In this document: piece by piece, positions 1 through 13,370 of the stretch
How positions within the stretch are numbered: the first letter of the stretch is position 1
Layout of the letters: each line of letters begins with the position of its first letter
Origin: Antedon mediterranea
Taxonomy: Eukaryota; Echinodermata; Crinoidea; Comatulida; Antedonidae
Assembly: GCF_964355755.1 (NCBI RefSeq)
Contig: NC_092670.1
Location: 11,531,201 to 11,595,200 of the forward strand
DNA length: 64,000 bases
Direction of reading: 5' to 3'
The notes under the pieces: generated by a model
Database searches by the model: none
The model's input: the letters and a program-made list of their open reading frames with translations, nothing else
Told to the model about the DNA's origin: nothing
Made by a program: the position numbers and the translations under genes

Positions 1-1842
1 CATGCCATTTTTAATCCATAGAAAGTTTGCGCATGATATGACTTAAATTTTCACCAAGTTTCAATACAAAATGACTTTTGGTTTTTAATCTATGATCAAT
101 CATTGAAATTCATAAAATCGAGCGTAACTTACGCTGCGCGACTCGAAAATCAAAAAACAAAGTTTCTTGCACATCTACAGATATAGTTCAATCTTATGAC
201 AAAGTTATACAATCATTTGTTAGCCAGAATTAGAGATATGCTTGCAACAAAATTCGTGGAAAGAAAGAAGAAAAAAGACTAGACATGTAACTCGTCACTT
301 TGACGAGTTTGGTTATCCGCCGCGCAAGTGGTGCAACATTAACATTAAGGGGATAGGTTGAGGACAAAAGGAAGTGTTCACGTTGGCATTATGACCTGAA
401 CTGAAGAATATGATCTGTTGTTATTGCTGAATTTTATTATTTAAATTCATATATAGTATACACAGTATAATCTGTATCCATATCACATACAGTGTAGAAT
501 AGGTGAAATTACGGGACCCGCTATTTATTGCAATTTTTAACATGTTGATGGTTTTAAAATGAAACGCGAAGTTAGCAATTCCGAAAGCAAATTATCTCAG
601 CAACAACGTATTAACGTGTAGAAGAAATTTGAATACGTTAAATATTGATGCGCGCTCTTTTAAATGTAATGAATTATGACGAAAAAGATGAAAATACGAC
701 CTTTTTTATTTAACTGGCCATATGATGACGTCACAACATCCGATTGGCAACATTTTTACATAATTTCAAATCTACAATCCAATAGCTTCCAGAAAAAGTT
801 TTAATCGTGATTATCACATTTTATTCTTACGAGCTATAACAGATTAAAATTTACTGTAAAGATGAAATTGATGCCACACGTGATTTAAATTTTTAGGCAT
901 GATGACGTCAAAAAAATTAAAATATTTTTAACTCATGCGAAAGATAGTTGATTGACCTAGACAATATCAAAATCGGGGTGAAAATGGAAAACGGATAAGT
1001 GGAGATGCGCTCTATTCAATGTGATGAGCTATGACGAAAGATACAAAAATACTAAATTTTATATTCGCGTGGCCATACGATGACGTCACAATGTCCGGTT
1101 AGCCATATTAATACCTGATCCGATATCTACAACTCATTTACTTCCAGAATATGTCATCCACAAAAATTTGACCGTCTAGTTTAGAAATTACGACTGTTTA
1201 AAAAAAGGCATATTTTAAACGAATTTTTTAACCTTTTCATAAAAAACACGCGCAAATTGTCCAATTCGACGTGCTCGTATGACGTATCTTTAAGTCGAAA
1301 TTGTTAAAAATTTGGTAAAATTACTAGAAAAGGCTGGAAAAACATAAATCACGCGAAAAAAATACGTTTTCAATGCTACGTGCGCACCGCACACGTAGAA
1401 ATGTGCGCACGCGTGGGAATTTTTGACATGCTTAAAACGACATGAAACGCGTAGAAAGTTGATTATAAATTAATTTTTCGCATTTTGAAATTTTAAATGT
1501 GCGTGCGCGCGTAACTTTGTGTAAAACACGCAATTTTTTTTCAACAGAAATATAGCGCATGATATAAATTAAACTTTTGCAAAGTTTCACTTTAAAATGT
1601 TATTTGGTTTTCGACATATGTTAAATACGATAAAATCGTTAAATCGCGCGTACGTCACGTTGCGCAATTGTAAACATCATGAAAAGCTTCGCTTGACGAC
1701 GTTACATAAATGTCAAAATGTTAACATAGTTAACAAAATGTTATGTTTGCGAGTTTTAGAGAAAAGCGTTACACAAAAATCATACAGAAAGAAAGAAGAA
1801 GAATAAAAAGTTGATGATGATGATGATGATGATTTCGTACAA
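1..1842. repeat. Diverged dispersed repeats, no gene seen
   Basis: No convincing gene is visible. Bases 1-300 and 1540-1800 are diverged direct copies of one sequence: both have a GCGCATGATAT-type start, a TTTTGGTTTT block, a segment on ATCG/GCG/ACG words and an AGAAAGAAGAA tail. Between them, about 640-770 and 1005-1120 form a second diverged pair, each with ATGATGACGTCACAA or ATACGATGACGTCACAA. This looks like an old non-autonomous element with internal duplications. The 69-codon open frame at 1597 lies in the repeat and is not supported as a gene. Confidence 0.5.
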
Positions 1843-2030
1843 TCACAAGAGGTTATCCTGCAACTTCGTTGCGGATAACCAAAAAAAAAGAAAAAAAATA
1901 AAAAAAAAAAGATCCTGACAATAACAAGGGGTTATCCGCCAAGTGCGGATAACCAAAAAGAAAAAAAAAAAAAAAAAAAAAGATCCTGACAATAACAAGG
2001 GGTTATCCGCCAAGTGCGGATAACCAATAA
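1843..2030. repeat. Tandem hairpin repeats with GGTTATCCGC arms
   Basis: There are three successive units of about 60-65 bp. Each has a perfect or near-perfect hairpin, GGTTATCCGC-CAAGT-GCGGATAACC in the last two, followed by an A-rich tract. Units two and three also share GATCCTGACAATAACAAGG. A single related GGTTATCCGCCGCGCAAGTGG occurs at 311. The array ends directly before the tRNA-His cassette. Confidence 0.75.
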
Positions 2031-2083
2031 TTTCCATAGATACCAAATTGACAGGAAACATAAATGTCTGTCCTACGTAGCTC

Positions 2084-2153
2084 GCCGTGATCGTATAGTG
2101 GTTAGTACATTGCGTTGTGGCCGCAATAACCCAAGGTCGAATCCTGGTCCCGG
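2084..2153 (+). pseudogene. tRNA-His (GTG), 5' part, interrupted by an insertion
   Basis: The sequence starts with the same GCCGTGATCGTATAGTGG as the intact copies at 15697 and 15939. It keeps the anticodon arm with GTG. The T-arm has one inserted and one missing base (CCCAAGGTCGAATCC instead of CCCAGGTTCGAATCC). It then breaks at the acceptor stem after CTGGTCCCGG, where the 13.1 kb element begins. The missing 3' flank (CATTGATAAAACAATG) resumes at 15263. The 60 bp upstream also match the flank upstream of the copy at 15939, so a whole tRNA cassette was interrupted. Confidence 0.85.
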
Positions 2154-2436
2154 TGTAAGATTGAATTGTGTCCAGCATTCAAAAGTGTCCGGGTGGACAC
2201 TTTTCAGCATTGGATAGTGTCCAGTTGCATGTTTCAACGGGTTCGTGGGCGTTTTTCAACAATTTAATGCTGTCCGGCCCGTTTAATAATGTCTGACCCA
2301 TGGATTGAAATGCGTCCACTATTAAATACTGTATCATACGTTTTATGATAGGTGGTTGTTTTTATCACGCCTGCACTTGTCTTGTCTTCTTTTAATAACC
2401 AATAATACTTAATGATGCCAAACAAATTTTTTTTTT

Positions 2437-4975
2437 CTAATTAAAGATCGCTTTGCCTAAACACCTCCAATTAGGGACCATTATATTATATGGTATGTGA
2501 AAAGACAAGAAGAATAAATAATTGTTAAGTATGTGACAAAAACAAGTAAATGAAGTGTTCCTCTTCCAATTAAAAATCACTTTACCTAAAACACCTCCAA
2601 TTAGCGACCATTATATTATTTAGTATTAATAAAGCAAGAAGAATATATAGTTTTTAATTATGTGACAAAAAACAAGTAATTGTACTGGACCTCTTTCAAT
2701 AAAGGACCACTTTACTTAAAACACCTCCAATTAGCGACCATTTTATTAATTGGTATGAGTAAAGACAATAATAATTAATAGTTTTAATTATGTGACAAAA
2801 TTAAGTAACTGTACTGACTGGTCCGCTTCCAATTAAAGATCACTTTACTTTAAGACACCTCAAATTAATGACCATTTTTATTAATTGGTATGAGTAAAGG
2901 CAAGAATAATTGATAGTTTAATTATGTGACAAAATTAAGTAAATGTACTGGTCCGCTTCCAATTAAAGGTCACTTTACTTTAAGACACCTCTAATTAGCG
3001 ACCATTTTTATTAATTGGTAGAAGTAAATACAAGAAGAATACATAGTTTTAATTATGATAGTGACAAAATTAAATAACTGTACTAGTCCTCTTCCAGTTA
3101 TAGATCACGTTACTTAAAGAAACCTCCAATTAGCGACCATTATATTATTTAGTATTAATAAAGCAAGAAGAATATATAGTTATTAATTATGTGACAAAAA
3201 ACAAGTAATTGTACTGGCCCTCTTTCAATAAAGGACCACTTTACTTAAAACACCTCCAATTAGCGACCATTTTATTAATTGGTATGAGTAAAGACAATAA
3301 TAATTAATAGTTTTAATTATGTGACAAAATTAAGTAACTGTACTGACTGGTCCGCTTCCAATTAAAGATCACTTTACTTTAAGACACCTCAAATTAATGA
3401 CCATTTTTATTAATTGGTATGAGTAAAGGCAAGAATAATTAATAGTTTAATTATGTGACAAAATTAAGTAAATGTACTGGTCCGCTTCCAATTAAAGGTC
3501 ACTTTACTTTAAGACACCTCTAATTAGCGACCATTTTTATTAATTGGTAGAAGTAAATACAAGAAGAATACATAGTTTTAATTATGATAGTGACAAAATT
3601 AAATAACTGTACTAGTCCTCTTCCAGTTATAGATCACGTTACTTAAAGAAACCTCCAATTAGCGACCATTATATTATTTAGTATTAATAAAGCAAGAAGA
3701 ATATATAGTTATTAATTATGTGACAAAAAACAAGTAATTGTACTGGCCCTCTTTCAATAAAGGACCACTTTACTTAAAACACCTCCAATTAGCGACCATT
3801 TTATTAATTGGTATGAGTAAAGACAATAATAATTAATAGTTTTAATTATGTGACAAAATTAAGTAACTGTACTGACTGGTCCGCTTCCAATTAAAGATCA
3901 CTTTACTTTAAGACACCTCTAATTAGTGACCATTTTTATTAATTGGTATGAGTAAAGGCAAGAATAATTAATAGTTTAATTATGTGACAAAATTAAGTAA
4001 ATGTACTGGTCCGCTTCCAATTAAAGGTCACTTTACTTTAAGACACCTCTAATTAGCGACCATTTTATTAATTGGTAGGACTAAATACAAGAAGAATACA
4101 TAGTTTTAATTATGATAGTGACAAAATTAAGTAACTGTACTAGTCCTCTTCCAGTTATAGATCACTTTACTTAAAGAAACCTCCAATTAGCGACCATTAT
4201 ATTATTTAGTATTAATAAAGACAAAAAGAATAAATAATTGTTAAGTATATGACAAAAACAAGTAAATGAAGTGGTCCTCTTCCATTAAAAATCACTTTAC
4301 CTAAAACACCTCCAATTAGCGACCATTATATTAATTGGTATGAGTAAAGACAATAATAATTAATAGTTTTAATTATGTGACAAAATTAAGTAACTGTACT
4401 GGTCCGCTTCCAAATAAAGATCACTTTACTTTAAGACACCTCTAATTAGCGACCATTTTTATTAATTGGTATGAGTAAAGGTAAGAATAATTAATAGTTT
4501 AATTATGTGACAAAATTAAGTAAATGTACTGGTCCGCTTCCAATTAAAGATCACTTTACTTTAAGACACCTCTAATTAGCGACCGTTATATTATTTTGTA
4601 TGAATAAAGACAAGAAGAAGAAATAGTTTATAATCATGTGATAAAAAACAAGTAATTGTACTGGTCCTCTTCAAATTAAAGATCACTTCAATTTAAACAC
4701 TTCCATTTAGCGACCGTTTTATTATTTTGTATGAGTACAGACAAGAGGAATAAATAGTTTATAATCATGTGATAAAAAACAAGTAATTGTACTGGTCCTC
4801 TTCCAATTAAAGATCACTTTACTTTAATACACTTCCAATTAGCGACCGTTTTATTATTTTGTACGAGCACAGACAAGAGGAATAAATAGTTTATAATCAT
4901 GTGATTAAAAACAAGTAATTGTACTGGTCCTCTTCCAATTAAAGATCACTTTACTTTAAGACAGACACGACTAAA
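2437..4975. repeat. Satellite with about 130 bp monomers and a 530 bp higher-order period
   Basis: About 20 head-to-tail monomers of roughly 120-135 bp share the blocks CCTCCAATTAGCGACCAT, AATTGGTATGAGTAAAG, TTAATTATGTGACAAAA and TTCCAATTAAAGATCAC. The distinctive monomer with ATTATTTAGTATTAATAAAG recurs at about 2590, 3122, 3651 and 4180, a period near 530 bp. Repeats one such period apart are nearly identical, while adjacent monomers differ clearly. This is a four-monomer higher-order repeat. The distal end (4560-4975) has monomers outside that scheme. Confidence 0.85.
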
Positions 4976-5485
4976 AGGTGAAATAATAATAACAAATAAT
5001 AATAACAGGATTTTTATAGCACACATACCACAGAGTGCTCAAGGCGCATTAAAAAAAAAATAATAATAAAAACAAATCATACAACTCTCCCGGTCCCGAG
5101 AGCCGCTGTTTTGAGGTTGACCTGACAATTGTGGCAATTACCAATTGGGACATTACCCTTGTTGGACATCTGGTAAAAATAAATACTGATTATGCTGCCA
5201 CTTTAGTACACAAAACGATAAATAAAAAAAAATAATACAACTTGTAGCATTCCATTTAAACACAGTAGGCCCTGTTCAAAACTGCTAGTGTAGAAAAGTC
5301 AAATCCACCCATATAATAAAACCTAGAACTAGCTAATGATGTAGAAACACCAACAGCTTATTTATCAAATAAAAATCAACATTATACTCATATACAACTC
5401 AACAGGTAATGTAGTAACGAAAATTGCCTCACAGCTAATGTAGTTAATATCGCCAGCTAATAAAATATTATATATTTTACAAACC
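4976..5485. other. AT-rich stretch without recognised gene
   Basis: This separates the satellite from the giant foldback element. It has A-rich runs and a short segment reading CACAGAGTGCTCAAGGCGCATT, which looks like part of an old retroposon. No open frame or RNA gene is recognisable. Confidence 0.4.
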
Positions 5486-5492
5486 TAAAGTG

Positions 5493-8400
5493 TATGGCAA
5501 GCCTCAGCTGTCTGAAGTATTCAAAATATTATATTATTATATCATTTTTTTATTATATTATATATTGTATTGTAATGAATTATACGTTTTGCATTATATT
5601 ACTTGGTTTTAGCATTATATTATATCTATTTCGAATATATTATGTGAAAAATGTAACAAATTATTGACTTTTTGTATTATATTATTTGGTTTTAGCATTA
5701 TATTATGAACATTTAATATTATATTATTAATAAAATACATTATATTATAATATAATTGTATTATATTAAACGCATTTACTTTACTTTATAACATACAACA
5801 TTATTATATTATACGGATTCGTTAGTTATATTATTATTTTGTATGATGTTTATTATACGTCACGGCTTATTTCAGTTCTTCTAACTCTTTCTCTCCCTCC
5901 CCCTGTTCACTAGCAATCAGCGGCCGGCAGAATCGGAATCGTGTGACTGTTGAAGAATAACTACGTACTACTAGCCTAGCCTAGGGGATCTAAACAAGTG
6001 ACCAAGGATCACCGGACAGCTACAACTAATACTACAATACAATAATACTACTACAATAACTACTACTACAACTAATACCTAGGCCTAGCTAGTGAGTAGT
6101 AGCTACTACTAGGCTCTAGGGCGTATGTATGATGTTAACTACTAGGGCCTAGGCTAGACCTAGAGGCCTACTAGTACTAGGCTAGGCCTAGACTTAAAGC
6201 CCCATTCCCTACGTTTTTTAGATCTAATTTAAGATCACAAACTATATTTAATGTAAAAATAATACTATATGGTCCTATTGCGATAACTTTTTTCGTCTTT
6301 AAACGGTTAAAAATGTGAAAAATAAGTCGATTTTAATAATTATAGCGGCCCGCTATAAATCCCAAAATGCATTGCGCGCGGATTGATATTTTTGTTTTTC
6401 ACCTGTAATTCGCCCACTTTTCGATCGATCGTGAGGCCAAAACAAATGGAAGACTCCTAACTTTTCAGCGAAAATACCGGGTTTTCTCCAATTTGTATCA
6501 ACGGAGTCTGGCAAAAATAGAAAGACAATTAATGCAGCAACTATACAACGTCAGGCGCTAGGTATATAGCTCGCGTACGATGTTCGTACGTTACCGATGT
6601 TTACCAGCTAGGCCTACAAAACTAAGCCTAGCTAGGCTAAGCCTAAGACCGTCCACGAGAGGTCGATCGCCGCGAGCTACTTAGGTAGTGCATTGTTTCT
6701 CACTTTTTATCATAATTTACCATAAAATGTACATTTAAGACAAGAAATGACATGGTTTAATGTTTTTAAAGTGATATATATGTATAATTTTCCAAAAAAC
6801 GTCCAAAATTGCAGGGAAGGGGTCTTTAAGTTGTAGTAGGCTAGGGCCGGGCCTGCTGCCTTAGGCTAGGCTACTACTACTACTACTAGGCAGCCCATGA
6901 TGGGTACGAGTAAGCCAAAATTTTGGATATATGTAAACCAAAATTTCGGTACGAGCGTGTTGGCATGGCATGGGTACGGGTTGACCTGTATCCTTCTAGC
7001 TAACCGTACTATGCCTAGGCCTCAAGTAAGTCTACGCTACCCAGTCCGGCTACAATATGGTCTATTTTGTTTTATATCTTTATTGATAGCTGGGTTCAAA
7101 TCTGTGTTGGGACGGCTTTTTCTCATTCTAAAACAGATTTCCTTATCATAATAAAATAATATATGAATTTATTTGTAATATTGTAATGTATACATAATAT
7201 AAGTAATTGCCATTGCCTTTATTACTATTAATTATGTATTATACGGTTACCCCTTAATTATACTATAGTATAATTTCCTTGTTATATTTTACAATATTTT
7301 CTTCCTAATTCTACAATTTTGTCTTTCACAGCACAAATTTATCATACTGAATCATCACACACCTGACACCAAGTCTCATAAATCTCTACTGTATTTGTCC
7401 AAGCTACTCCAGCTACATGGTATTGCCTTGATGCTAAACTACACGGTATACTGGCACTACCATCATTCCTGGCTCGTCAACCTGTACCACATAAGCACAG
7501 TTTCAGTTTCAGTTTATTTACCATTTCAATTTCTGAACATAAGAGATGAACAACTTATATGGATGGATAACCGTAAGAGCGAAGCTCGTTTACCGGTCAC
7601 CTGTTAGTGCAGTGACATTACAGAAAACATAAAGACAGGACAAAGGTGCAATACTTAACAAGACATGTGAATACTTGTGTTTGCAACCCCTTGGATAAAA
7701 TAATATATTTATATAAAGGAGAAAGTTAGATATTATAATATTTCTTTTTGATCATACAATGATAATTTTTAAATTACTTCTTAAGAAGTCATACTACTGA
7801 TTCAAAATAGTGACTTACACCCTGTGGTCAAGGCTTTATTTGCTCTTATGCTTATCTCCTCCAACATACAGAGTAACAGAGTACATAGGACTTTTTTTAT
7901 TCATAACTGTTGAATTGTTTCCCAATACATAGTACCTATTGGTATTATATCTAAAAATACAAAGGCGGCTAACACAGATAGTTCCATTACAGTACTCTTT
8001 TATAGATAGATGTATCTCTCCAAACTACTCCCAACTACCTAATCTAATAATAGTACTATTAGCATACTACTATACACTTTGTAGACAAGAAATAAGTTGT
8101 ATACACCTACAGGACTTATGGTAGTACAGTCGATCGCACTCTCACTGGCCCGGTCAACATAATCTATACCTAGATTATTACAGTAATTAAAGTACATTGT
8201 TACAGAGTTTTGTTTTTTTTTGCAGAAATCAAAGTTATGTGTATAGAAAGCAGTACTCGTATTAAAAACTAAGCAGGTTGCAGGTCTTGAATGCAAACTG
8301 GCAGGATATTTTGAATATTTTTTGTTGTTGAAATGATGGAATCCTAACTTCAATTTCCACGAACTGGAGACGAAGACATATTATGACCCTTTTATTTAAA

Positions 8401-11400
8401 TTTATTTGAATAGACCTCCATGTAAAGTCATTAAAGGCTACATGATTTTTTTATATTTTAATATGTGATAGTAGGAAATCATTGTGTATAATGAGGACTA
8501 TGAATCTGATATTTACTTGCATTCTTATCTTTTTAAAATATTATTTATAATGCCGGTAATGAGTTTAAAATTTAATTATATTGACTATTTTTGATAATCA
8601 TCATGTCCTTATAAATTCATTTATACTTTTTTTGTGTAATATAGTTCATATATTATGTATTAAATAAATTGGTAAGGCCCTATACTGTTATTATTTAAGG
8701 AAAGTTTATATACACGATTATTTTATGCCTACCAATATTAGTAATAATTGTTTATGTAAATATTTTGTCTAATTGCCTTGATTTTTGTATAGGCCAATGG
8801 CATCAATGTTTTTCTCAAAGCAAATTAGCCTAATAATGCCACATTTAGACACATGATTCATTGATTTCTGATATTCTGTACTTGTGTATGCATTACTAAA
8901 ATAGTAGTTAATATATTTCATTTATAATGTATGTATAAACATATATTCATATTTTTTTAACATTTTTAAATTTAAAAATTATTACAATACCTATCTACCT
9001 TTCTGATATTGTTACTATTATATAATATTCTTTGAGGCAGCAATAAAAAAAAAATTAGAACAATTAATTTGACTTATACTGTACTATGTTAGTTCAGGAG
9101 ATGAAGTGTGTGTGGGTAGAAACTAGTGTGTTGGAGGTTGGTGGTGTGAGGTGTATAGTTGTCACTTTAATTAGATGTTTTCTGAAGAAAAGAAGTAAGC
9201 ACATACGCTTTCAAACAACTCCAAGAAGATTCACACAAAAATAATTACTTTCCAATAAAGTAGTATAACAGTGTATATTACAGTACATTGAATAAACTCG
9301 AGCGGAATAATAACGCACATAAAAAAACATTCATTTTCATTTCGAAAAGTGCCCTCTCTAGTTTTCTATTAATTTATTAATAATTATTATTAATTAATGA
9401 GTAATATGAACATATTTTTAACATTCAATGCTGGAAGTTGGTTCTACTCCTAACATAGTTTCATATCTCCAAATTTCATTAACGTATTCAAAGCACTTCA
9501 ATATTAAATATCACATTTAACATAAAAATTCGGGTTTTGGATAGAATTTTGCTTAAAAACATATACAAAAAACATCGATAAAAAATACTTTTCGTTTTCA
9601 AAAACATTTGATACTTGGTATAAATGTTCACTATTGGTTGCTCTATTCACAGAAGAAAATTGCATTCATGAACGTTTTTTGTTGGTTGTTTTTTCAAAAT
9701 AGTTATTAGCTTGAAAAAAATGAGTTGGAATTGTATGGTCATTCATAAGTGTACATTTTGTAAAAACGTAAATTTAAAAAATCAGTGATATGGCTTGATA
9801 GTTATTTTTTGTTTGCAATATGGATGGAGCAACCTATATTGAACATTTATACCAAGTATCAAATGTTTTTGAATACGAAAAGTATTTTTTATCCATGTTT
9901 TTTGTATATGTTTTTAAGCAAAATTATATCCAAAACCTGAATTTGTAATGTTAAATGTAATTTATTTAAGTGCTTTGAATACGTTGATGAAATTTGGAGA
10001 TATGAAACTTTGTTAGGAGTAGATACAGTTTCCAGCATTAAATGTTAAAAATATGTTTATATTACTCATTAATTGATAATAATTATTAATAAATTAATAG
10101 AAAACTAGAGAGGGCACTTTTCGACAAGAAAATGAATGTTTTTTATGTGCGTTATTATTCCGCTCGAGTTTATTCAATGTACTGTAATATACACTGTTAT
10201 ACTATTTTATTGGAAAGTAATTATTTTTGTGTGAATCTTCTTGGAGTTGTTTGAAAGCGTATCCGCTTACTTCTTTTCTTCAGAAAACATCTAATTTAGG
10301 TCTTAAAGTGACAACTATACACCTCACACCACCAACCTCCAACACACTAGTTTCTGCCCACACACACTTCATCTCCTGAACTAACATAGTACAGTATAAG
10401 TCAAATAAATTTTTAAATTTTTTTTTATTGCTGCCTCAAAAAATATTATATAATAGTAACAATATCAGAAAGGTAGATAGGTATTGTAATAATTTTTAAA
10501 TTTAAAAATGTTTAAAAAAATATGAATATATGTTTATACATACATTATAAATGAAATATATTAACTACTATTTTAGTAATGCATACACAAGTACAGAATA
10601 TCAGAAATCAATGAATCATGTGTCTAAATGTGGCATTATTAGGCTAATTTGCTTTGAGAAAAACATTGATGCCATTGGCCTATACAAAAATCAAGGCAAT
10701 TAGACAAAATATTTACATAAACAATTATTACTAATATTGGTAGGCATAAAATAATCGTGTATATAAACTTTTCTTAAATAATAACAGTATAGGGCCTTAC
10801 CAATTTATTTAATACATAATATATGAACTATATTACACAAAAAAAGTATAAATGAATTTATAAGGACATGATGATTATCAAAAATAGTCAATATAATTAA
10901 ATTTTAAACTCATTACCGGCATTATAAATAATATTTTAAAAAGATAAGAATGCAAGTAAATATCAGATTCATAGTCCTCATTATACACAATGATTTCCTA
11001 CTATCACATATTAAAATATAAAAAAATCATGTAGCCTTTAATGACTTTACATGGAGGTCTATTCAAATAAATTTAAATAAAAGGGTCATAATATGTCTTC
11101 GTCTCCAGTTCGTGGAAATTGAAGTTAGGATTCCATCATTTCAACAACAAAAAATATTCAAAATATCCTGCCAGTTTGCATTCAAGACCTGCAACCTTCT
11201 TAGTTTTTAATACGAGTACTGCTTTCTATACACATAACTTTGATTTCTGCAAAAAAAAACAAAACTCTGTAACAATGTACTTTAATTACTGTAATAATCT
11301 AGGTATAGATTATGTTGACCGGGCCAGTGAGAGTGCGATCGACTGTACTACCATAAGTCCTGTAGGTGTATACAACTTATTTCTTGTCTACAAAGTGTAT

Positions 11401-13363
11401 AGTAGTATGCTAATAGTACTATTATTAGATTAGGTAGTTGGGAGTAGTTTGGAGAGATACATCTATCTATAAAAGAGTACTGTAATGGAACTATCTGTGT
11501 TAGCCGCCTTTGTATTTTTAGATATAATACCAATAGGTACTATGTATTGGGAAACAATTCAACAGTTATGAATAAAAAAAGTCTTATGTACTCTGTTACT
11601 CTGTATGTTGGAGGAAATAAGCATAAGAGCAAATAAAGCCTTGACCACAGGGTGTAAGTCACTATTTTGAATCAGTAGTATGACTTCTTAAGAAGTAATT
11701 AAAAAATTATCATTGTATGATCAAAAAGAAATATTATAATATCTAACTTTCTCCTTTATATAAATATATTATTTTATCCAAGGGGTTGCAAACACAAGTA
11801 TTCACATGTCTTGTTAAGTATTGCACCTTTGTCCTGTCTTTATGTTTTCTGTAATGTCACTGCACTAACAGGTGACCGGTAAACGAGCTTCGCTCTTACG
11901 GTTATCCATCCATATAAGTTGTTCATCTCTTATGTTCAGAAATTGAAATGGTAAATAAACTGAAACTGAAACTGTGCTTATGTGGTACAGGTTGACGAGC
12001 CAGGAATGATGGTAGTGCCAGTATACCGTGTAGTTTAGCCTCAAGGCAATACCATGTAGCTGGAGTAGCTTGGACAAATACAGTAGAGATTTATGAGACT
12101 TGGTGTCAGGTGTGTGATGATTCAGTATGATAAATTTGTGCTGTGAAAGACAAAATTGTAGAATTAGGAAGAAAATATTGTAAAATATAACAAGGAAATT
12201 ATACTATAGTATACTTAAGGGGTAACCGTATAATACATAATTAATAGTAATAAAGGCAATGGCAATTACTTATATTATGTATACATTACAATATTACAAA
12301 TAAATTCATATATTATTTTATTATGATAAGGAAATCTGTTTTAGAATGAAAAAAAGCCGTCCCAACACAGATTTGAACCCAGCTATCAATAAAGATATAA
12401 AACAAAATAGACCATATTGTAGCCGGACTGGGTAGCGTAGACTTACTTGAGGCCTAGGCATAGTACGATTAGCTAGAAGGATACAGGTCAACCCGTACCC
12501 ATGCCATGCCAACACGCTCGTACCCAAATTTTGGTTTACATATATCCAAAATTTTGGCTTACTCGTACCCATCATGGGCTGCCTAGTAGTAGTAGTAGTA
12601 GCAGTAGCCTAGCCTAAGGCAGCAGGCCCGGCCCTAGCCTACTACAACTTAAGTCTAGGCCTAGCCTAGTACTAGTAGGCCTCTCTAGGCCTAGCCTAGG
12701 CCCTAGTAGTTAACATCATACATACGCCCTAGAGCCTAGTAGTAGCTACCTACTACTCACTAGCTAGGCCTAGGTAGTAGCAGTAGTAGTTATTGTAGTA
12801 GTATTATTGTATTGTAGTATTAGTTGTAGCTGTCCGGTGATCCTTGGTCACTTGTCTAGATCCCCTAGTAGGCCTAGGCTAGGCCTAGTACGTAGTTATT
12901 CTTCAACAGTCACACAATTCAGATTCTGCCGGCCGCTGATTGCTAGTGAACAGGGGGAGGGAGAGAAAGAGTTAGAAGAACTGAAATAAGCCGTGACGTA
13001 TAATAAACATCATACAAAATAATAATATAACTAACGAATCCGTATAATATAATAATGTTGTATGTTATAAAGTAAAGTAAATGCGTTTAATATAATACAA
13101 TTATATTATAATATAATGTATTTTATTAATAATATAATATTAAATGTTCATAATATAATGCTAAAACCAAATAATATAATACACAAAGTCAATAATTTGT
13201 TACATTTTTCACATAATATATTAGAAATAGATATAATATAATGCTAAAACCAAGTAATATAATGCAAAACGTATAATTCATTACAATACAATATATAATA
13301 TAATAAAAAAATGATATAATAATATAATATTTTGAATACTTCAGACAGCTGAGGCTTGCCATA
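5493..13363. mobile_element. Giant foldback element, copy 1 (7.9 kb near-perfect palindrome)
   Basis: The element starts TATGGCAAGCCTCAGCTG and ends with its reverse complement, with TAAAGTG on both outer sides (5486-5492 and 13364-13370), probably a 7 bp target duplication. The left arm runs to about 9650 and the right arm from about 9825, mirrored around 9736, with a loop of under 200 bp. Arms are nearly identical: a 104-codon open frame at 8039-8353 reappears mirrored at 11119-11433 with one visible residue change. Each arm has an AT-rich TATTATATTA region, a block rich in CTAGGCCTAGG and CTACTACTA, and unique sequence. No open frame resembles a transposase, so it looks non-autonomous. A second copy begins at 56726. 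Confidence 0.85.
6198..6825. mobile_element. 628 bp TTAA-flanked element in one arm of the foldback
   Basis: TTAA is duplicated at 6194-6197 and 6826-6829. The ends are imperfect inverted repeats: AGCCCCATTCCCTAC on the left, AGACCCCTTCCCTGC reading in from the right. The corresponding site in the right arm (about 12650) and in the second foldback copy (about 62660) reads GACTTAAGTTGTAG with a single TTAA, so two empty sites are visible. TTAA duplication fits piggyBac- or Kolobok-type mobilisation. There is no coding region. Confidence 0.88.
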
Positions 13364-13370
13364 TAAAGTG

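Noticed and set aside
6897-12575. Mirrored open frames of 60-104 codons in the foldback arms
   Set aside because: No recognisable domain; they occur because the arms are identical and are short for the length scanned.
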